DNA of 64,000 bases from Branchiostoma lanceolatum (lineage: Eukaryota > Chordata > Leptocardii > Amphioxiformes > Branchiostomatidae), in assembly GCF_035083965.1 (NCBI RefSeq), contig NC_089736.1, positions 3,119,001 to 3,183,000 on the forward strand. Direction: 5' to 3'. Numbering within the stretch: position 1 is the stretch's first letter; each line of letters starts with the position of its first letter. Shown here in pieces: positions 31,370 to 44,868 of the stretch. The translations under genes and the position numbers were made by a program. Below the pieces are notes generated by a model. It was not told the origin of the DNA, searched no databases, and worked only from the letters and a program-made list of their open reading frames with translations.

Positions 31370-34110
31370 CCGTGACGAGCAACCCTGAGCTGATACGAAC
31401 CAGGATCTGTAAGCAGAAATCTGGTGAATGAGGAAAACATCAATAATGCCAGCAAGATTTGAAAGCTCATTAATGGACAATGTTATTCTAACTGTGAGGC
31501 GTAGAAAACAAATTTCATCACAAATTTAGAAAAAAGGTACAGTACCATTTCTTCCGATATTTCTAACAAGGCAGGTCACAGAAGGTAGGATCAGAGCTCG
31601 AGGATATCTGTATACGTGTATGATGTAACTTTCAAAGGAATACCAAAAATATCGGATCACATTTGGAATCGATATACATGATGCTATCGCCAAAGCGTCA
31701 TTTCTCTTCGCTTATTGATGTTTTTATCACCACTCGCTCTTCTGTGGTTTAATCCTTTGATGTGATATTAAATGTCCGAGATAAGAATCATTTCTACTAA
31801 ACGTTAGCCGAGAAAACATATCAAATCTTCACTGACAACTTTACTGTAAAGTTTCATTGTCACCCGGACCACACAACAGTATGCACAGTAGTCACGTAAA
31901 ATGCTGATACAGGACATTTAATTGTGCATGACACTGTATAGCTTTTTTTTCAGTTGTGAAAATTTGTGTCGATGTATTGCAAAGATATCTTTATTTTGAT
32001 ATAGCTGACACCGTCACTATCACGAAATCTCATATTTCGTCACTGAACGATGTTTATATTGCATAATGCTCTTTTGTGTGTGGATCCTTTGATGAGCGGT
32101 TTCGTCAGAAGTCAAAGAATATTCCCAAATAAGTCGCCGTTTATGTTTTATCGTTGGAGATAACATCTGATAAATCTAAAATTAAAAGAGCCTTTAATGC
32201 GTTTACTGTTTCTATCATATGGTGTTCCATTGTGAGCGGATCCTTTGATGGTGGTAACGTAATTCAACCAAGAAATCATCTCGGAAAAATTTCGCTGTGC
32301 TCTGTTGTGGGTATGTTTTGTTCCGTACGACTTCGTATGAAATAGGCTTTATCAGTACTGTTAAAAGTAACCAGAAAACGTCTCAAGATGAGTAACTTTT
32401 TGATGATCGTTTCAAATTTGATATCTGATTTTTTTTTCTTTAAGTGCTTTTATCGATTTCAATGTTTGTATACGTACTTCGATGCACGGCTTTGCGTGAG
32501 GGATGTTATGCAGATTGCTATCAGTCTTAAATGACCGAGAAAAACAAGTTGGGTGTCCGCTAGCATGTGTAACACAAACTCCCACTCCCGGGGCTGTATG
32601 GACCAGTGGGGAGGGGCTGCTAGAAGCGTGATTTAGTCCGGCTAACTGACAGTGTAGTCTGTGTATCACAAACTCTCACTGTAAAGTAAAAGAGCTGTTT
32701 AAATAATAGAAGCTTGATTTAGTTAATGTATCTACAAGCCGCTACGTTTGATGGACAGTCAGGCATGTATTTCTCATTAAAGTGGTGATTATTCATTGCT
32801 TATGACACAGTGTCCACCCAGTACATTATGAACGCAATGTCTTCAATAATGTCAGTTGTTATTAAGTCGATTTCTCGTATAATAAATCCTCGGCAATGCC
32901 AGTTTAATCGATGTAAGTTTGACTCAGTTGACCCACTCGTATATTACCGTGTCATGGTCTCTTGAAGTAACAGTTCAGTCGCCAGTTCAGCCTAATTCCC
33001 GAAGCAGTGTCTTTCATAAATTAATCTTTTCTCTCTCAGACGTTAGTAGATAGTTTGGCCAAGGACATCATACACAGCTCTAGTGCCCTTGGCTTGGCCT
33101 GTGTTTTGGAGCGCCCTCCCTTGCCAGATCGATATCAGTCTTACAACCAAACTTTGAAAGAATCAAAATAAGTCAACAAAGACATGGATAAGGCACGCCA
33201 CCCAGCGGTAGTTGAGAAATCTCCACGTTTTCCCAACGTCCGCGCTCCTCTGTATCCTCGGCCTCCATTAGTTGTGTGCTGGCACAATACCTGAAGAAGA
33301 AGTAGAACTCCAAATTACGAATTATGGCCAGCTGCAGACTATGCATGATGCACACGCTGATGGTTAAACTTATAAATGTGCGGCCTACTAAGTATCTAAA
33401 CCGATTCAGGAAAGATTCTTTGCCACAGCCTGGCACAGGTCGGTTATATCGATTTTACAAATCAGTTACAGAATGTCACCTTCCCTAGTCCCATCCTCAT
33501 CACGAGGGTCAGGGTACTCTGGGGCCAGCCGTGACCCACCCCTCCCGACATCCAGTTTCCTTTGCTGGGTCCCGTATCCCTACTGTACGTATACAGTCTT
33601 CCAAACTCCTCTTCATCCATAACAAAACATTGAAACACGCCATCGGTGCCTCCGGAGAGCGTTCAGCTGCACCCGGAGTAAAGTGACGGTGTGTCTGCGG
33701 GTAATGTCCTTGGTACTGAATCAGGGATCCCTAGTCCCTATTGTATGTATATAACGTTACGGTATTCTAAACAACCCTTCAGTCGTAACAAAACATTGAA
33801 GCGTTCCCACGCCGCTTCGAACCTCCGGCGAGCGCAGAGTTATGGCCAGAGTAAAATCGCGGCGCGTCCACGGGCGATGTCCTTGGTACTGAAATGGAGA
33901 CCCCTAGTCCCTGTAGTGTGTGGTTGATGTCGCTGTATATTTGTATAATCAGGTTGACATTGATACTCTCGTCCCCAGAGCATCATCACTGTCCTGGGTA
34001 CGAGGTGAGGATAAGACGATCCGCCATTGGTCTGGACATGACCTTTGCTCTCTGACCTCAAATTGATTCACAGTCTCACAGAGCGGCAGGTCTGGAAAAC
34101 AACATGGAAG
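31370..34110 (+). repeat. Direct repeat R1 in the A/B spacer (partner 48690-50800)
   Basis: Blocks align in the same orientation with 48690-50800. One is GAACCAGGATCTGTAAGCAGA with the following ~300 bp; another is GGCACGCCACCCAGCGGTAG (33195, 49916). A third is a pair of ~166-bp tandem units containing CCCGGAGTAAAGTG and TACTGAAA..GGG..CCCTAGTCCCT. The last is the GAGTATCAA/CCCAGAGCATCATCAC block near 33970. Between the blocks (31.7-33.1 kb) and on to 35.15 kb I see no gene. Confidence 0.75.
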
Positions 34111-35150
34111 AAGGTAATGTTTGGTGAGACAAGAAACACTTCAGATTCTCTGGGGGAAGGCCTGGTTCCAAAGTGTTAATCTATACCTAATACTAGAGAG
34201 CGAAAGATAATGTTAGACTTAACAATAGGTTGGAATAGTGCATTGCAGCGCCTATTTCATATCGGGCGTGGGACAAAGTAAGTTTGCAGTACGATAAGTT
34301 TTGCTGAATCCAAATTATTTTCATGGATATGCCTATGGCTAATAAAACGCAGGTCTACACAAATCACGGGGTCGGGCGTTCGTGAAGGGATATCAGTTAT
34401 CACCCATGTTAGTGTAACCCGTTCTAATCATTGGAATAATATGAAGCAAACTATAAAAGTATGAATGAAAAGACAACAAAACACAAAAATGCGTAAAAAG
34501 ATTGATTTTTATATGTGAAGTGTGTTGAGCGGTCTGTCAAATTTTAGGTCGCAAAGCGGTCGCAGCGACGTAGCCGCCATTTTGGGAAGGGGTGTGACGT
34601 ATTTGGCGTAGATGGCCATGGCAAACTCTTCTATCCTCCTAAGCGGGATTACATACTAGCTTGATTTAGTCAGATTATGTGTTCACATGCCGCTACCTTC
34701 TGTTTTTACAGTCACGTTGATGCATATATCTATCTAGTATCTATTCATTGGAGTGGCGTCCTTCAATTGACTCAACCGGATCTTGCCCCTTCTACATACA
34801 AGTAATTTGCCACTGCGTAGATCTGAAGTACCAGTTTTCACCGCACGGTGTCCCCATATATCTTGGTAGATGCGTCATTATAGCCATAAATACTAGTAGT
34901 TGCATATTTTGAGGTCAATACTTGATGTACGACTAGCCTGTACAAACGTAGGGTGCTACTGAAATGTGGCTCGGCTTTATTGTGTGGTTCTACCTGATAC
35001 TAACGAGCATTGATTATTGGCGATTTAAACTTTCTCTATCAACTATTGTCCCTTCCAAAAAAGTTTTCTTCTATTTCTTTTAAACAAATATATGCATTTT
35101 GAGGCGAAGGAACTTGCTTTGTATATCGTGGATAGGGCAAAAGGTAGCAT
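34110..35150. other. Spacer without recognisable gene
   Basis: AT-rich non-coding sequence. No ORF with family resemblance, no RNA gene. A GAGCGAAAGATAATGTTAGACTT stretch and a GTCGCAAAGCGGTCGCAGCGACG stretch are unremarkable. Confidence 0.5.
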
Positions 35151-36567
35151 GATGTAGTCTATTGAAGAAAGAATGAAAGACAGGACCAGTGCATGAAGAG
35201 GTTCCATATGTATTAAACATACTTTGATTAAGGTTGAACAAGATGCAACGAACCCGCTGAATGGTTTAGACCGATGATATGGTCATAATACACAACAATA
35301 CGGGGATCAACTCTTCAGAACAATGATTATCATGATCTTGAGTAAATAATGCCAAGCCATGGTTCTTACTGCTGACAGTCTCTAATGCAGACAATGTGAT
35401 TTACTTAGAATATATTAATAGCATCATCATTATCTAACAAAGCAAAGGAACTTCTGATGATAACAAATTAACCTTAACTCAACAAATATGCCCATAATGG
35501 GAAATTATACTTAACTACAGCAGACTATTGTTCATGGTTGCAATCTACACTATGTAGATTCTACAATGACCTATCTGTATCTATATCTATATAGCCGGTA
35601 TAACCGCCATTCGGCGTTACACACCAGCTTCGTAGGCACGCGGCGCAGCAGCAGCTGGTTATATTACGCCGAACGACTTGTCACGTGTAACCTTCGCATG
35701 TCTAACTGCATGCATTGTTTAAAACTGTATAATGAGGATGCTTCCACGGTACTTGGTTGCAACGAGTTCCACTCCACGAGACCTAGAGTTGTTAATAGAA
35801 TAATGTACTAGTAAATTGTACTTAGAACGTTTGAATACATGGTACATTCTCGTAGGATCTATATTTGGTGTTGAAGCCTAAGTTACACACTGAAGTAAAT
35901 TGTCTTACAACAAGATTACAGACTAGCATGCATCTGGGTTAGATAGACTTATGACAAAGTCAAAATGGCACCGAACATTATATTAGTAAACGCACTAAAA
36001 TGCACAATCTGTCAGTTACATTACGAATCATAAAGTAAACTATAACCAATGGAATGTGAACTTATCATATGTAATGTTTATGATGAAACATGAACCTTAA
36101 GACGGCTCTATTCGTCTAGCCAAAATCATTGCAGGTTAGAATACACATAGTATATATATATATATATACATGTATATATATATCAGTAGCACTTCTACAG
36201 TACGTGGGCCTGCAAGGTAGAATATAGCAGCTGGACAACACTAGCATAAGCAAATGCATGTCTGTTAAAAGGCGTAAGGAGGCACCGGTAAGGGGGCACT
36301 AGTTTTTTCATTATACTTTTAGAAGCCTAAAGCCGGCTCTATTCTTCTGGACTAAAATCATTTGCAGGTTATGATATACATTACATGCACTTAATGTTCT
36401 ATTTGCTAGCAACTATAATCTGCATTGGAGAACCTAGAAGCTTAAAACAACGCTTGCATAAGCAAGTTATGTCTTATTCATGTCTATTAACAGGCCACCG
36501 GTTGAGATGGAATAACGGTTGCCACAATCTGATCATTTTCACTGTGTTTCTGTGGGCGCTTACACGT
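35150..36567 (-). repeat. Inverted duplication arm downstream of gene B, with local tandem doubling
   Basis: Inverse partner of 29807-30830. It is longer because it contains a dispersed repeat insertion (35570-35770, same family as 3445-3620). A ~200-bp tandem doubling is also present: the GGCTCTATTCGTCTAG block at 36110-36130 recurs as GGCTCTATTCTTCTGG at 36336-36351, and the GCATAAGCAA block recurs near 36250 and 36455. Confidence 0.7.
36473..36478 (-). other. Degenerate polyadenylation signal of gene B
   Basis: Minus strand reads AATAAG in GACATGAATAAGACATAA, where gene A has GACATAAATAAAACGTAA. No other AATAAA is evident within about 150 bases of the stop, so gene B's 3' end formation may be weak or shifted. 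Confidence 0.5.
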
Positions 36568-37521
36568 TTACACCAGGATATCCTTGATCACGTCGCAAAT
36601 GGCGATTACCATGTCGTCGATGGAGTGGATCTTGATTGTGAGGTCCATTTTCTGTGGGATAATACAGAAGTATACACTTAGTTTGAGGCAGAATTACTAG
36701 TCTACTACGTTTTATGTTCCAAGTCAACATGAAAAAAAAATTACATTTTCTATTTTTGTCTTCTTGATGACTAAATTCGTGTTCATCTTTCAACAATTAA
36801 GGTCACAGTCAGAGTATTTTCAGGGTTTTGTCGTTTTATTTTGTAGACTTTTCACTTGCTGGCATCTTGAATTTCTCTGTTCGTAGTGAATGAGGATTCC
36901 TCTACGTGACCGTTTTGTTTTGGTAAACCCATGAATTAACCCCATTATAGCTTGGATCTGATCACGGACACTTACAAACGGTTCGTCTCCAAAGAACGCC
37001 GCCGCCATCCAACCTCCGAAACTGCCAGTCTGTGCCTCCGCCACGGTCGCATTAAAGCCTATATCCCAAATGTCCATCACTTCTCCCACCACTCCATTCA
37101 CAGCCTGATGATGGGGGGATATGCAGAGTCGTAAACCACCTTATGGAGTATAGGTGATAGCACAGTCTACACACACACACGCGCGCGCGCACACTCACAC
37201 ACACACATACACACGCGCGCGCACACACAAACATATTCACACACATTCACACGCACATATGCACACACACACATTCACACTTGCACGCACATATTCACAC
37301 ACGCACATGTTCACACATTCACACTTGCACGCACTTATTCACACACACACACATGCACACTCACACACGCACACACACACACACACACACATACATACAT
37401 ACACACACACACATACACACATCGCTGTATGTTTTAAGTTACCTTCTCTTCGACTTTGAGGCCAAACTTATGAGTTTCCCTGACAGCAATCAGCGCTCCC
37501 TCGGCAGCGTTGACGCCAACG
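36568..37521 (-). CDS. Gene B terminal domain exons
   Basis: Exons 37521-37443 ([20 protein letters not shown]), 37104-36976 ([19 protein letters not shown], then [17 protein letters not shown]) and 36651-36568 ([26 protein letters not shown]). Same lengths (79, 129) and phases as gene A's last exons; the final exon is one codon shorter. Confidence 0.87.
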
Positions 37522-40500
37522 CTGTAGATACACACACATGGGCTTACTTCAGATCAATCTGCATCAAAAGTTTTTTCTCAAGCGCTCAAAAGCATGTGAA
37601 TTTTTTATCCGGAATTCATGCTGTTGCTGGAGCACCTTCTGTAACAACGTCACAGATATGATAACTCGAAGGTAGTTAAATTCAAATGGTAGGTAGTTTT
37701 GGAGCGGAATATCGTGTACAACTTCAGTATGAATTGCATTAGTTGTTCCCACTTACTCGCATTTTGCGTGTATTGTCACTTTTGTTCGGTTCAAAATGTC
37801 CTCGTTGAACCGAAGAAAATTGCGGTCTGCGTCCATTAGTGTCAGGTGATTTTCGGCGGCTAATTTGGCAGCTTCCAGTGCCTTCTGAGTTGCTTCGACA
37901 GTCCCCTTTGCAACCTAGTACGCAGTGAGAGTATAAGAATATTATAAGTGTTACATAATTTTCATCATTGCATGTAGAGTTGCATCCAACCTTTTTTCCC
38001 AAACTAACTAGTCGAAGCAAGCTACAGGAAAGGAATGCGTAAAAAAAAGAGCTATCGCCAGACTTCACGGTCATCTGACCATAGTTCCCAACAATTTCGT
38101 ATTGATTTTATGAATCATGCATGTGACAATTGGTAAGAAAGCTATCCGTCTTCTTCTTTATTCATTACACTTAGGTGCTTAGTTTGTCGCCAAAGTTGCA
38201 GAATTGATCTTACCTCTACAGCATCCTGGCACTCTGCTAGACCTAAATTGTGCGCTTGACACTCAGCATCCCCTACAATCAACAAACAGGTACACTAGCG
38301 TAAATGACACGCTGTGATTATCCCTATGATACATTAGCTCAGATGTTCTTTTACTGTCTATGGCAAACCCCAAACTCAATCATCTTCAGAATAAGACGTA
38401 GAAGTAAGTATGATGATGATGAGTAAAATTTTATGCTGGATTATTATCTATTTGCCATGTCGTGGGTTTGTGTAATCAACTGCAAGTAGTTTGAAAGTAT
38501 TATTTTGATATGATTATGGTTGACATTCTCAGTTTGGGCAAGTGGTATAATTTGAAGCTTACCGAAGGAGGAGGGGCGACATGATCCAGGTATTCAAAGT
38601 CGTCAAGGGGTTTGACCGCATCGAGCCAAGCAGACTGTTTAACTTTAAGACTGATGGACGGACTGGGGGTCACCCCTACAAGATCGCCAAACCCCTAGCC
38701 AAGTCAACGAGATGTAACTTCTTTACTGTCAGGACAATTAACCTCTGAAACAGCCTTCCTGAGGACGTGGTGGCAGCTGAGACTGTCAATGCCTTCAAAT
38801 CCAGACTAGACACCTACTGGAAGGGTTTGGAGTGTGCGCCCACATAGACTCTGGACATTTATTTATTCTATTTGTGTTTAGATACAGAACTTACAGGCAA
38901 AAGACTCCTTTCTGTTTATCAATAGTCAGATAGTCAATAGTCGAATAAAGATATAAAATGGCTTACACGATTCACATTCACGGAGTTGGCAACTTCGCTG
39001 TTTTTCGTCCAGATCAGCAACGGCGTCGTCGAACTTCCTCTGTTCATTCTCCACGTCCTGTTTTGCTCTCTCCAAAGCTACAACTGATTCGTTTAAGTCA
39101 CGCTGTGCATCGTCAACCTGTAGAATAGTGTATAAGGGCAGTTTGAAAGCATGCACGATAAGCTAAACTGTCTCGGCATTGCTATATCATTGCAGCGAAC
39201 GGGTGAAATGACTAATAGAAATAGAATTATGATACTAAATACATGTAGGCATAATTGTTTCTCAATAGATGTTTAGAGGAAAGCTAACGTCCAATGAATA
39301 AATAAACTATTATGAAAATTGAAAACAACCTGATTCTACACTCCCGTCTAGAGTCCAGAAGACAGCAGGATGACTGTCGTCAGATTCAAGCTTTTTTCGC
39401 ATTTTTTATTTGATGCATCCTTTTTTTTTCAGTTACTCAGTTCATTTCGTTATGTTGGTGGATGTCATTCTTTAGAGCTGTTTACAAATTGGAGACTTTC
39501 AATTGAAGATTCTACCAACTCACTTCATGCTTAACATGATCTAACAGACGTTTGGAGGAAAAGCTAGACAAAAAATTGTCTATCAACGTACATCAGCCTG
39601 GGCATCATTGAAGGGTCCTTTTGCGGCATCACAGTCTTCGTGAGCTTTGCTGATGTTACTCCGAGCACCGTCCAAGGCCTCGTTCGCTTCCTTCACCAGG
39701 TTGTCCAGGTGACTCTCCACCTTGTCTTTCAGGTCACTGGAAAAATGCACACGTAGTCCACTTCAGTATCTCTTAACTATCCGAGAAGTGGCACATCCAT
39801 GTACTTTAGTATTACTAACCACCAACGCGCGTATGTGTTGATGTAGTTTGTGTGAGTCAGATCTCAAAGTCCTCTGGAGCAACATACCTAGATCGTTGTA
39901 ACATGAATCACTGCTACACAATGCAGACCAGGATCAGTTGACTTATGGTTGTGATTACTTCACTTAGTGCACATTTACCTAGATAGTGGATGTTTTGAGT
40001 TGATTGACATACCTGGAAAGCATTCCATTGAAGATCCCAGTCACCGAAAATTCAGCTTCTTTCAGAGATATAGATCCGTAGCTGGCTTCGATCTCGAGAG
40101 AGGCCCAGAACTTGTCGAGGAAAAACCCTTCAATTTGGAAATACGTCCTGGTTGCATCCATGGAGATGGCGGTGTTTGTTGTGATGCCGAGGACCATGAC
40201 ACTTCCGTCGATGAGCAACTTGGCCTGGGTTGGAATCCAGCTGATGTCGACTTTAAGGATAGGGCCAGTTTCGGAACCTGATCCAGAAATCTGGATCAAG
40301 CCGTTGCCGATGTCGAATGAGCTCACTGTGACTTTGGCGTACAGGGAGGTCGAGTCAAGTTTTATGTCTGCACTCACGCTGAAGAAGAGGATCTGTAGAG
40401 TACCGCTGAAGAAGAATCCCTGGGGAATGGTCACACCGTTCGGAAGGGTTTGTTCTATTGCGGAGAATGAAAAACTGGCTCCATCAGGAAAACCGATTTC

Positions 40501-43500
40501 TTCCAAGAAAGACGGAAGCTGGAAGGTTTGACCGAAAGCGCGGAGAATGGCAGGGACGGTCAGAACACTGATAGAGCCTGAGCAGTAGTTCTGTCGTGGA
40601 TCTATCTTGTTCACTCCTATGTACGCAGAACCCTCGATGGGGGTAGCACTGGGGTTGTTTTGGTATCCAATTATAGCACGGCCACCAAATTCCAAAGACG
40701 CTATGACAGTGGGCTCAGGAGTAATTGACAGCTCAAAGATGATGTCACCGATTGCGAGGAAATCTAACCCGAACGCCTCGTTCCACATCCCTTCCGAAGA
40801 CATTCTGAGGTGCCCTCCACTTTCGGAGGCTTCGATACCGCCCCTCAAGATCACAGGAGGCGTTTCAAACTCCAATGAGCCAGTTATACCTATGGCATTG
40901 TTGGTGGTCCCAACCTCGATCTCGAACCCTACATCTTGCATCACAATACCATCAGCGAGAGTCACCGGGGTTCCCACCACCGCCCTCATGTACAGGTCGC
41001 TCGCAGTGGTCAGGGTCGCAAGAAGATTGAGTTCAATGTCAGATCCCAGCAGCTTTTTCACAACTTTGCAAAAAAAGTCCTGACCACAATCTGCTGGGAG
41101 CGTAAAAGCTGCTGCAATGCTGACTCCTTGGTTGATGTTTACATCAGCAAGCAGAGGGGAGGACATTGTCAAATGCTGATCTCGGGGCATTGTGCTAGGA
41201 GACACCGCAAAGGCAACACTAGTCTGCGACAAAATGCTTGCTCCTGGAATTACTGAAATGTCTAACGCGCCTCCCGTAAGTTTGCTAACGGCCGGAACTA
41301 TGCCAATGTTCGACAACGTCACGCCTGCCGCCATGACCAGGTTGCTCTGCTCCCCGCCCACTATCATCTCGACAGTGCTACTCCAGTCACCGATCACCGC
41401 ACTTCCACTAAGATGGACAGCAAATTCCTGCCCAAACACGATTGCCACACTCGGGTCCACAATAGAGAAGTCTTCTAGGCCAATACTAAGCAGGATATCT
41501 CTTAATGCACCTGGTGGTAAAAACGACACACCGAAGTCTTGGATCAGGGCGCCTACAGGCAACTCATCTTGTACAGAACCGGATGCAGAATAGTCCATTG
41601 TTGTTGGATCTCTGGCGACCGACAAAGCGACGATTAACTGACCAACTCTCCAGTTAACTGATTCTAGTTCAAAAGTAGCGTCATAGTATATTATATTTGA
41701 CGACTGCTTTTCTAGCTTTTCTGATGCTGTTAGATCCTCCAAGACGAGGACGTTTTCTATTATGACCAGAGAGCCGTCCACATCGGCAGTAACTATCATG
41801 ACGTCAGTATCTGCGTCATATTCGAAACTCTTCAAGGATCCGGAGAGAACGTCTTCAACAGGCAGCTGAGGAGGAAGATTGATGGCCTTGAAAGAGATTA
41901 TGACTTTGCTCAGCAGAGCGGACACAGGAATTGTCTCGTTAGAAAGGACAGTAAATATGTATCTGTTGCCGCCAGAATCGAGAAAGAACGTCCCAAAAGG
42001 AACATAGTCATTGAGCTTCATTGTGAAGGCAAATAGAAAATCACCCGGCCCGACTAATGAGACCAACTCGTTGAAAAAAGGTACTGGATAATCGTCATGA
42101 GGTTCTAGTCTTGTAGTCGTTGCCATCACGGCGGCCTCGGGAACGACTATGTCACTTATGATAGGAATAACAACGCTGTCATTGACTACATCTCGGATAA
42201 GATCGCCAAAGCGGACAGAACTGAAAGACATGCCCATCGAAAACGACTGACTGTTCGAACCATCATCTGCCTGAAGTGAGGTGAGGAAAAAGAAGACCCG
42301 CGAGTCAAGTATATTTGTTTTGAAGTCCAGCTCTAAGCTGTAATCCCAGTCTCTGCTTATCATAACCTCGACACCATTGATGTCTGTAACGGAGCTGTTG
42401 TCAAGCTTTAGTAGGTGGAATAAATCGCTAACATCATTACCAGGGACAACAGAGGTTAGCCCTGTGATAAGTTTGTCAGTGGTTACATCTGTACTTTCTG
42501 CTACCGTGCCACCGAGAGTAAAACCATCTGCCGATTTCTCCATTGTCACCGCAAAGTCTAAATCACCCATGTACCATGAACCACTGAACAGGGCATTGAA
42601 AGAGGAGGGCAATGTATACGTGACATCGACGAAAAATGCACGCAGTGTTATTGCAGGATATACGATAGCGATAGGCTGTGTGGTGCCTCCTGAAATAGAT
42701 AATTCATCTTCACAGCGGTCAACGTAGCTACTAGACACAGCTACACCAAGCAGATCAGAAGCTTTACTCCTATAATCATCTAGCGACAGGCTTGGAAGGA
42801 CATTTGAGAGGAGAAGGCGGACAGTCAGACAAAACTCAGGGTCACTAGATATGTCAAGTCGACATCCGCTGAGCTTCAGGTTGACGCTGCAGTTTGGGCT
42901 GACGTTGTAGGAACCCTCCACTGCGGTGGTGAGGAGCTGTTGCAGCTCGGGAAGGATGCCGCCTAGAGAGAAAAAAGAAATACCCCTGATGAGAATTTAG
43001 CATGAAACTTGAAAATTCACCATGCTTTTGATAAAAGATTGTTTCCCTTGTGCGACAGGTTTTAGATATTTACATTATGTGTATTTTCAAGTCATAGGAA
43101 TTGGGGAAGGAGGCACTCAAGCTAACCGATATCTTTCGCACCGCAATCGTCCTTCAGTAAGACATATGGAGCCGCATAGTTCACGTTTGGAACTGTGCAA
43201 ATGGCTGAATAAAGGTTCCAAACGTGAACTATGCGGCTCCAGATGTCTTACTGAAGGACGATTGCGGTGCGAAAGATATCGGTTAGCTTGAGTGCCTCCT
43301 TCCCCAATTCCTGTGTATTTTCAAGTCAGTTACCTGCGGCGGGTGGCTGTGGTTGCTGTTGCAGTGGAGACAGCGCTTCAGCTAAAATTGCTGTATAACA
43401 ATAATGAAAAGGAATGCAACAAATGCTGCTTCACACACTTGTCAAAACTATTAAGAGTCACAATGAATGACATCAACACACCTGCACCATGGAACGTAAC

Positions 43501-44822
43501 TGCTTTATGTTCCGCATAGCATGCGTGGCAGAAGCACATATCAGATTTGTTCACTGAACATTAAGGATTATATGAAGAGCAGACAGAGACTAAGGCTGGG
43601 CTAATATGTATGTGACAAGGTATTGCTCTATCGAACCCGATTCAGATTGAGTTGACCGTTTTATACAGATAAAATGAGATTGGTAAAGCTTTATATGGCC
43701 CACTATCAACATATCATATTCATATTCTACCGTCACATGTGAATCCATCCGAGTTGAGGCTGAAGCCGTCCTCACAGGAGCACTGGAAACTGCCGATGGT
43801 GTTTGCACAGATCTGAGCACAGCCGCCATTGTAGATTTCACATTCGTCGATCTCTGCATAGAAAAACGAATGACCATTGTTGGGGGATGCTAGTATTAAA
43901 CTCTATTACATTTCGTATGCATTTAGGTAGATCTGATTATTTAGCACATTTATTTATCAGTTTTTGTAAAAGATACAAAGAGACGAAGTAAGTGTAAAAT
44001 TTGTGCTTGTGATTTTTCGTATGAATAACAGTAATAGATTTAAAGATACTCTTACTATTTATTTGATAAGTTACATGTATGGTAGCTCATTAATTCACTA
44101 GTAAGAGGTTAGAAAGAGGTTCAAGATTGTGCCAATTGTTAACGCAAGTAAATGTGCTTAATACATGTGTTGATTAAAATACTTTTCTTAACTAAATGTA
44201 TGTGATAAATAGCTACAGCTTGTTAAAGTCCCAATCAACACGTGTTGTGTAAGAACTTGTTTGCGGATACCCATTTTGCTTGTTAGACTTGCATTTTCTC
44301 AACTAAAGCTTCACCCTAAGACGATCTGTACTATACATTTAGATGAGCAATCTCTCACCATTGCACCAGGTCCCATTGTAGCTCCAGCCCGGGTTGCACG
44401 GCGCTGTGTGTACCTCTGGCTCTGTGGAATGTGATAAAAGATCAATTTTAGTTCTTCTATACTTAATTTGTACGTAAAATAACGGACTAAATGTTAATCT
44501 GAAATTTAGTCCGTTACTTGGAATGACGTTAAGTTTTTTTAGCATTACGCTGGCCAAAGTATGCCGAAGCACAAAAAGGCAAGCACGCATGCAGACACGC
44601 ACGTCAGCAAGCACACACACACACACACAGACAAACATGCACACACACACATATGCGTACGCACACACACAGACACACACGCACACACACACACATGCAT
44701 ACGCACGCACACACATGCATACGCACACACATACATACACACTCCTACATGCATACAAACACAGACACACACACACACGTACATACACAAACACACACAC
44801 ACATAAATATACAAATACACAC

Positions 44823-44868
<46 letters not shown>

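Noticed and set aside
40112-40531. Plus-strand ORFs inside gene B's giant exon (also 40607-41083, 41192-41593, and minus ORFs inside 23372-26303)
   Set aside because: Antisense shadows of the giant exons; the same shadow appears in both paralogues because the coding strand is conserved.
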